Assembly (NCBI GenBank): GCA_041687475.1
Contig: JAWLBW010000031.1
Coordinates: 1-23,164, forward strand
Direction of reading: 5' to 3'
Length of the DNA stretch: 23,164 nucleotides
Origin: JAWLBW01 sp041687475
GTDB taxonomy: Bacteria > J088 > JAWLBW01
Shown one piece after another: positions 20,771-23,164 of the stretch. Every line of letters starts with the position of its first letter. The stretch's first letter is position 1. The notes beneath the pieces were generated by a model, which did not search any database, was not told the DNA's origin, and saw only the letters and a list, made by a program, of their open reading frames with translations. Both the position numbers and the translations under genes were made by a program.

Positions 20771-21999
20771 CAGGCTTTCTCCTGAAACCAGGCAGCCAGT
20801 CCTTTGACGACGCGTTCCGATGCGTGACCGTCCCAGAGATGAGGAATCCGGCCGCGCTTGCCGTGCCCGGAGAAGGCCGCTACCGCTTCCTGACGCAGCC
20901 GCAGGCGGTCGTGTCCTACAAGCACGTTGGTGCCTTCGCTGATGGTTACGGGGCGTTCGGTTTCGTCGCGGAGCGTGATGCAGGGTATGCCCATGGCCGT
21001 CGTTTCTTCCTGCATGCCGCCGCTGTCGGTAATGACGACCGTGGCCTTGCTGAGCAGCCTGAGGAAGTCGAGATAAGCCATTGAGGGTACCGTGTAAAGG
21101 CCGGGCGGCAGCCCGGGTGCCGTTTCACCCCCGAAGGATTCGAGTCTCGCGCTGAGATCGGCGACATAGTCGTCGAGGTCGAGTTGCTCGATGCGCTTGC
21201 GTGTCGCGGGGCCGGCCGGGAAAATGATCGGGCCGTGCCTGGCCACGCCGTTGAGTGTCTGCAGAATCGAGCCCAGCACCTCGGGGTTGCCGATGTTCTC
21301 GGGGCGGCTCAGGGTTATGACCCCGAAACGCGGAACCATGCCCGTACGCACCACCGACACGCCCATCGGCGTAACCGTCTCGACCACAAGTCCGAGCCGC
21401 TCGAGCACGTCGCTCTGCAGTGAGCGCTGAAGGTGGCAGAAGAGATTGTCGATCATGACGTTTCCGACGCAGCGCACGGTCTCGGGAGCCACGCCCTCGC
21501 GAACCAGGTTTTCATTCGCATCGGGGCTGGGGGTGAAATGCTGCACGGCCAGGGTGTCGGTAACCACCCGGTTTACTTCTTCGGGCATGCTGCGGTCGCC
21601 GCTGCGAAGACCGGCCTCGACGTGAAAGACCGGCACCCGATGCTTGGCGGCCGCCAGCGCCCCCGCAAGGGCGGCCTCGCTGTCGCCGACCACGATGACG
21701 CCGTGCCCGGGCGACTCGCTCAGGAAGCGATCGAGGGCAATCATCATGCGTGCGGTCTGCTCGGTCGAGCTGGCCGATCCTACGCCCAGATGTACATCGG
21801 GCTGGGGCATCTGCAGATCGCCCCACGTCGTGTCGTGCAGGCGCGGGTCGTTGGCCAGGCCGGTGTGAACGAGACGCAGCTGAAAGCGGGGCCATGCGCC
21901 GCTTCTGTTGTGTGCCTCGACCGCCCGGACAATCGGAGCCATTTTCATGAGATTCGGGCGGCCGCCTACGACCGCCGTGAGAGTTACCGTGTGACTCAT
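20770..21999 (-). CDS. UDP-N-acetylglucosamine 2-epimerase-like protein (WecB family), divergent
   Basis: The protein has 409 residues. Family landmarks are present in order: GGRPNLMKMAPIV (12-24), VVGDSEAAL (103-111), HVEAGLRSGDRSMPEEVNR (126-144), ITDSGGMQEETTAMGIP (323-339) and RDETERPVTISEGTN. WecB makes UDP-ManNAc from UDP-GlcNAc. Several usually strict positions differ: GTRPE is GGRPN, HTGQH is HTGLA, and the HRREN motif that carries a UDP-binding histidine is SRPEN (231-235). Activity or sugar specificity may be altered. It is 12 bases after wecA and overlaps the next gene by one base, so the three are one operon. GGAG lies before the ATG. Confidence 0.85.
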   Translation of the reverse strand: MSHTVTLTAVVGGRPNLMKMAPIVRAVEAHNRSGAWPRFQLRLVHTGLANDPRLHDTTWGDLQMPQPDVHLGVGSASSTEQTARMMIALDRFLSESPGHGVIVVGDSEAALAGALAAAKHRVPVFHVEAGLRSGDRSMPEEVNRVVTDTLAVQHFTPSPDANENLVREGVAPETVRCVGNVMIDNLFCHLQRSLQSDVLERLGLVVETVTPMGVSVVRTGMVPRFGVITLSRPENIGNPEVLGSILQTLNGVARHGPIIFPAGPATRKRIEQLDLDDYVADLSARLESFGGETAPGLPPGLYTVPSMAYLDFLRLLSKATVVITDSGGMQEETTAMGIPCITLRDETERPVTISEGTNVLVGHDRLRLRQEAVAAFSGHGKRGRIPHLWDGHASERVVKGLAAWFQEKA

Positions 22000-22011
22000 T
22001 CGCCTTCTCCG

Positions 22012-23082
22012 TCAGGGGTTCGCGATATGCCTGCGTCTGCTGATTGCACGAACCAGATAGAACATTGTGGCGCTTGCGACCAGGGCCCCGATGATGTCGG
22101 ACGGGTCGCGCGCCTGTACCCATACGCCGAGCCCGCCCATGGCGGCGCCCAGAAAGTAAAGAACACCGACCGCCTGTCGTTGCGTCAGACCGGCGTCGAG
22201 CAGGCGGTGGTGAATGTGCCCGCGGTCGGGCTGAAACATGACGCCGATGGCGGCAAATGTTCGCAACCTGAAGTTTCCCTGCCAGACCGATGCGCCGTAG
22301 CGTCGCAGCATGGCAGTGGCCGTATCGAGCAGCGGCACGGCGACAGTCAGCATCGGCGCCACGAATCCGAGCGTATGCTCGGCACGTGCGGCCTCGATGG
22401 TCAGACAACCGATCAGATAGCCGACGAACAAACTGCCCGAATCGCCCATGAAGATGCGGGCCGGGTGAAAGTTGTAGCGCAGGAACCCGACCAACGCTCC
22501 GGCAAGTACGACACAGAGAAGACCGGCTGCCCTGTTGTCCGGTGCGACAAGCATGAAGAGCGTGAAGGTGGCAATGAGCGCGAGCCCCCCGGCCAGCCCG
22601 TCGAGCCCGTCGATGAGGTTGAAGGCGTTCGTGACCCCCACAATCCACACTGCGCTGATGGGCAGGGCCCACAGTCCCAGGTGAAGCTCTGCGCCACCTG
22701 GAAACCTGAGCGTGTCGATGGTGATACCGCTCTCGACCGCGACAAGGGCCGCAAGCGCCTGCACCGCCAGCTTGACCTTCGGACCCAGGGTATTGATATC
22801 GTCGGTAAACCCGAGCAGATAAACGACGAGCCCCCCGATGAGCACGCTGGGCCAGGGCCCTTGCTCCCAGATGCCCGGATGGAAACCGAGGGCGAGCCCC
22901 AGGCAGACGACCACCGACCCGAAAATGGCAAGCCCGCCGAGACGAGGTACGGGCGCCTGGTGCACTTTGCGGGCATCAGGCTTGTCGAGCGCGTCTGCCC
23001 TGCGAGCCACCCAGACAGCAAGCGGGGTAAGGGCGAACGACAGCAGCGCCGCGCCTATGAAGAAAAACGACAGGGTCGTCAT
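22012..23082 (-). CDS. wecA: Undecaprenyl-phosphate HexNAc-1-phosphate transferase (WecA/TagO/MraY-like)
   Basis: The protein has 356 residues and is a polytopic membrane enzyme with about ten hydrophobic segments. Motifs in order are DKPDARKVHQAPVPRLGG (33-50), the Mg-binding DD at 94-95 in GFTDDINTLGPKVKL, NAFNLIDGLDGLAGG (152-166), NFHPARIFMGDSGSLF (204-219) and DRGHIHHRLLD (286-296). The HIHH motif places it with the WecA/TagO/Rgy group rather than MraY. It transfers GlcNAc-1-P (or a related HexNAc-1-P) from its UDP sugar to undecaprenyl phosphate, the first membrane step of glycan assembly. Its ATG overlaps the upstream gene's TGA by four bases, and AGGAAGG precedes it. Confidence 0.92.
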   Translation of the reverse strand: MTTLSFFFIGAALLSFALTPLAVWVARRADALDKPDARKVHQAPVPRLGGLAIFGSVVVCLGLALGFHPGIWEQGPWPSVLIGGLVVYLLGFTDDINTLGPKVKLAVQALAALVAVESGITIDTLRFPGGAELHLGLWALPISAVWIVGVTNAFNLIDGLDGLAGGLALIATFTLFMLVAPDNRAAGLLCVVLAGALVGFLRYNFHPARIFMGDSGSLFVGYLIGCLTIEAARAEHTLGFVAPMLTVAVPLLDTATAMLRRYGASVWQGNFRLRTFAAIGVMFQPDRGHIHHRLLDAGLTQRQAVGVLYFLGAAMGGLGVWVQARDPSDIIGALVASATMFYLVRAISRRRHIANP

Positions 23083-23164
23083 GCAGCCTTCCTGTCTGCC
23101 TGGCGCAGGCTACCGGCATCGAGGTCGAGCCAACGGCACCAGGCGTCGACGGCCGTGTCACGGT
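23079..23164 (-). CDS. C-terminal end of an upstream gene in the polysaccharide operon (partial)
   Basis: On the minus strand the frame ends ...VDAWCRWLDLDAGSLRQADR plus a few residues, with TGA at 23081-23079 overlapping the wecA ATG (ATGA). Only about 27 residues are in the window. The overlap and composition support a real coding end, but the family cannot be told. Confidence 0.65.
   Translation of the reverse strand, partial: RDTAVDAWCRWLDLDAGSLRQADRKAA

Noticed and set aside
22976..23161. 61-residue minus-strand frame at the right edge
   Set aside because: It is out of frame with both wecA and the overlapping upstream coding end, which has a natural ATGA junction with wecA.

Overview
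The window looks like a chromosomal segment of a GC-rich Gram-negative bacterium. By eye the GC content is around 60%. Two proteins carry lipoprotein signals (the tail-tube-like lipoprotein and a DUF3332 protein), and there is a WecA/WecB/WecC-type surface-polysaccharide cluster. Other markers are a fused TrpE-TrpG anthranilate synthase, PdxJ and a short QueF. I cannot assign a genus from sequence alone; a delta-proteobacterium-like lineage or a Leptospirales-like lineage would both fit. No rRNA, tRNA, CRISPR array, insertion sequence or prophage block was recognised.

Layout. (1) 1-826: the 3' end of a protein with an FG-GAP-like calcium-binding motif, overlapped by an SCP2-like protein. (2) 827-1525: about 700 bases with no convincing gene but with two near-identical operator-like palindromes 75 bases apart. 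(3) 1526-4052, minus: fmt then rsmB, separated by three arrays of a GATCSCA heptamer. (4) 4151-5461, minus: a polytopic membrane protein interrupted by an in-frame TGA. (5) 5601-6434: a class I methyltransferase. (6) 6559-6804, minus: an orphan Phd-type antitoxin with an apparent toxin remnant. (7) 6896-8665, minus: a lipoprotein with six Cys/YVCNG repeats, a collagen-like stretch and two tandem phage tail-tube-like (gp19) domains. (8) 8901-9626: pdxJ. (9) 9974-12326, minus: trpE(G) preceded by a trpL leader peptide with three consecutive Trp codons and a complete 1:2 / 2:3 / 3:4 attenuator. (10) 12475-15226: a DUF3332 lipoprotein, an acyl-CoA mutase large subunit with isobutyryl-CoA-mutase-type active-site residues, and queF. 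(11) 15305-16913, minus: an LPG-synthase-like flippase-fold membrane protein and a frameshifted DUF309 gene. (12) 17036-23164, minus: a polysaccharide cluster.

How the genes work together. The polysaccharide cluster reads, in transcription order, an unknown upstream gene, wecA, a wecB-like gene, an NTP_transf_5 nucleotidyltransferase-like gene, then (after a spacer with divergent promoters) a wecC-like dehydrogenase and a sugar epimerase, ending in a strong terminator. This suggests a glycan started by HexNAc-1-P transfer to undecaprenyl phosphate and containing a HexNAc uronic acid such as ManNAcA. A 53-residue zinc-ribbon gene, too short for ordinary ORF cut-offs, sits divergently inside the cluster and overlaps the end of the nucleotidyltransferase gene. 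The other genes are housekeeping: translation initiation and rRNA modification (fmt, rsmB), vitamin B6 (pdxJ), tryptophan (trpL, trpEG), queuosine (queF) and B12-dependent acyl-CoA metabolism.

The best candidates for something undescribed are the tail-tube/collagen-like lipoprotein, the trp attenuator with a possibly leaderless trpL, the heptamer arrays, and the twin operator in the gene-free stretch.
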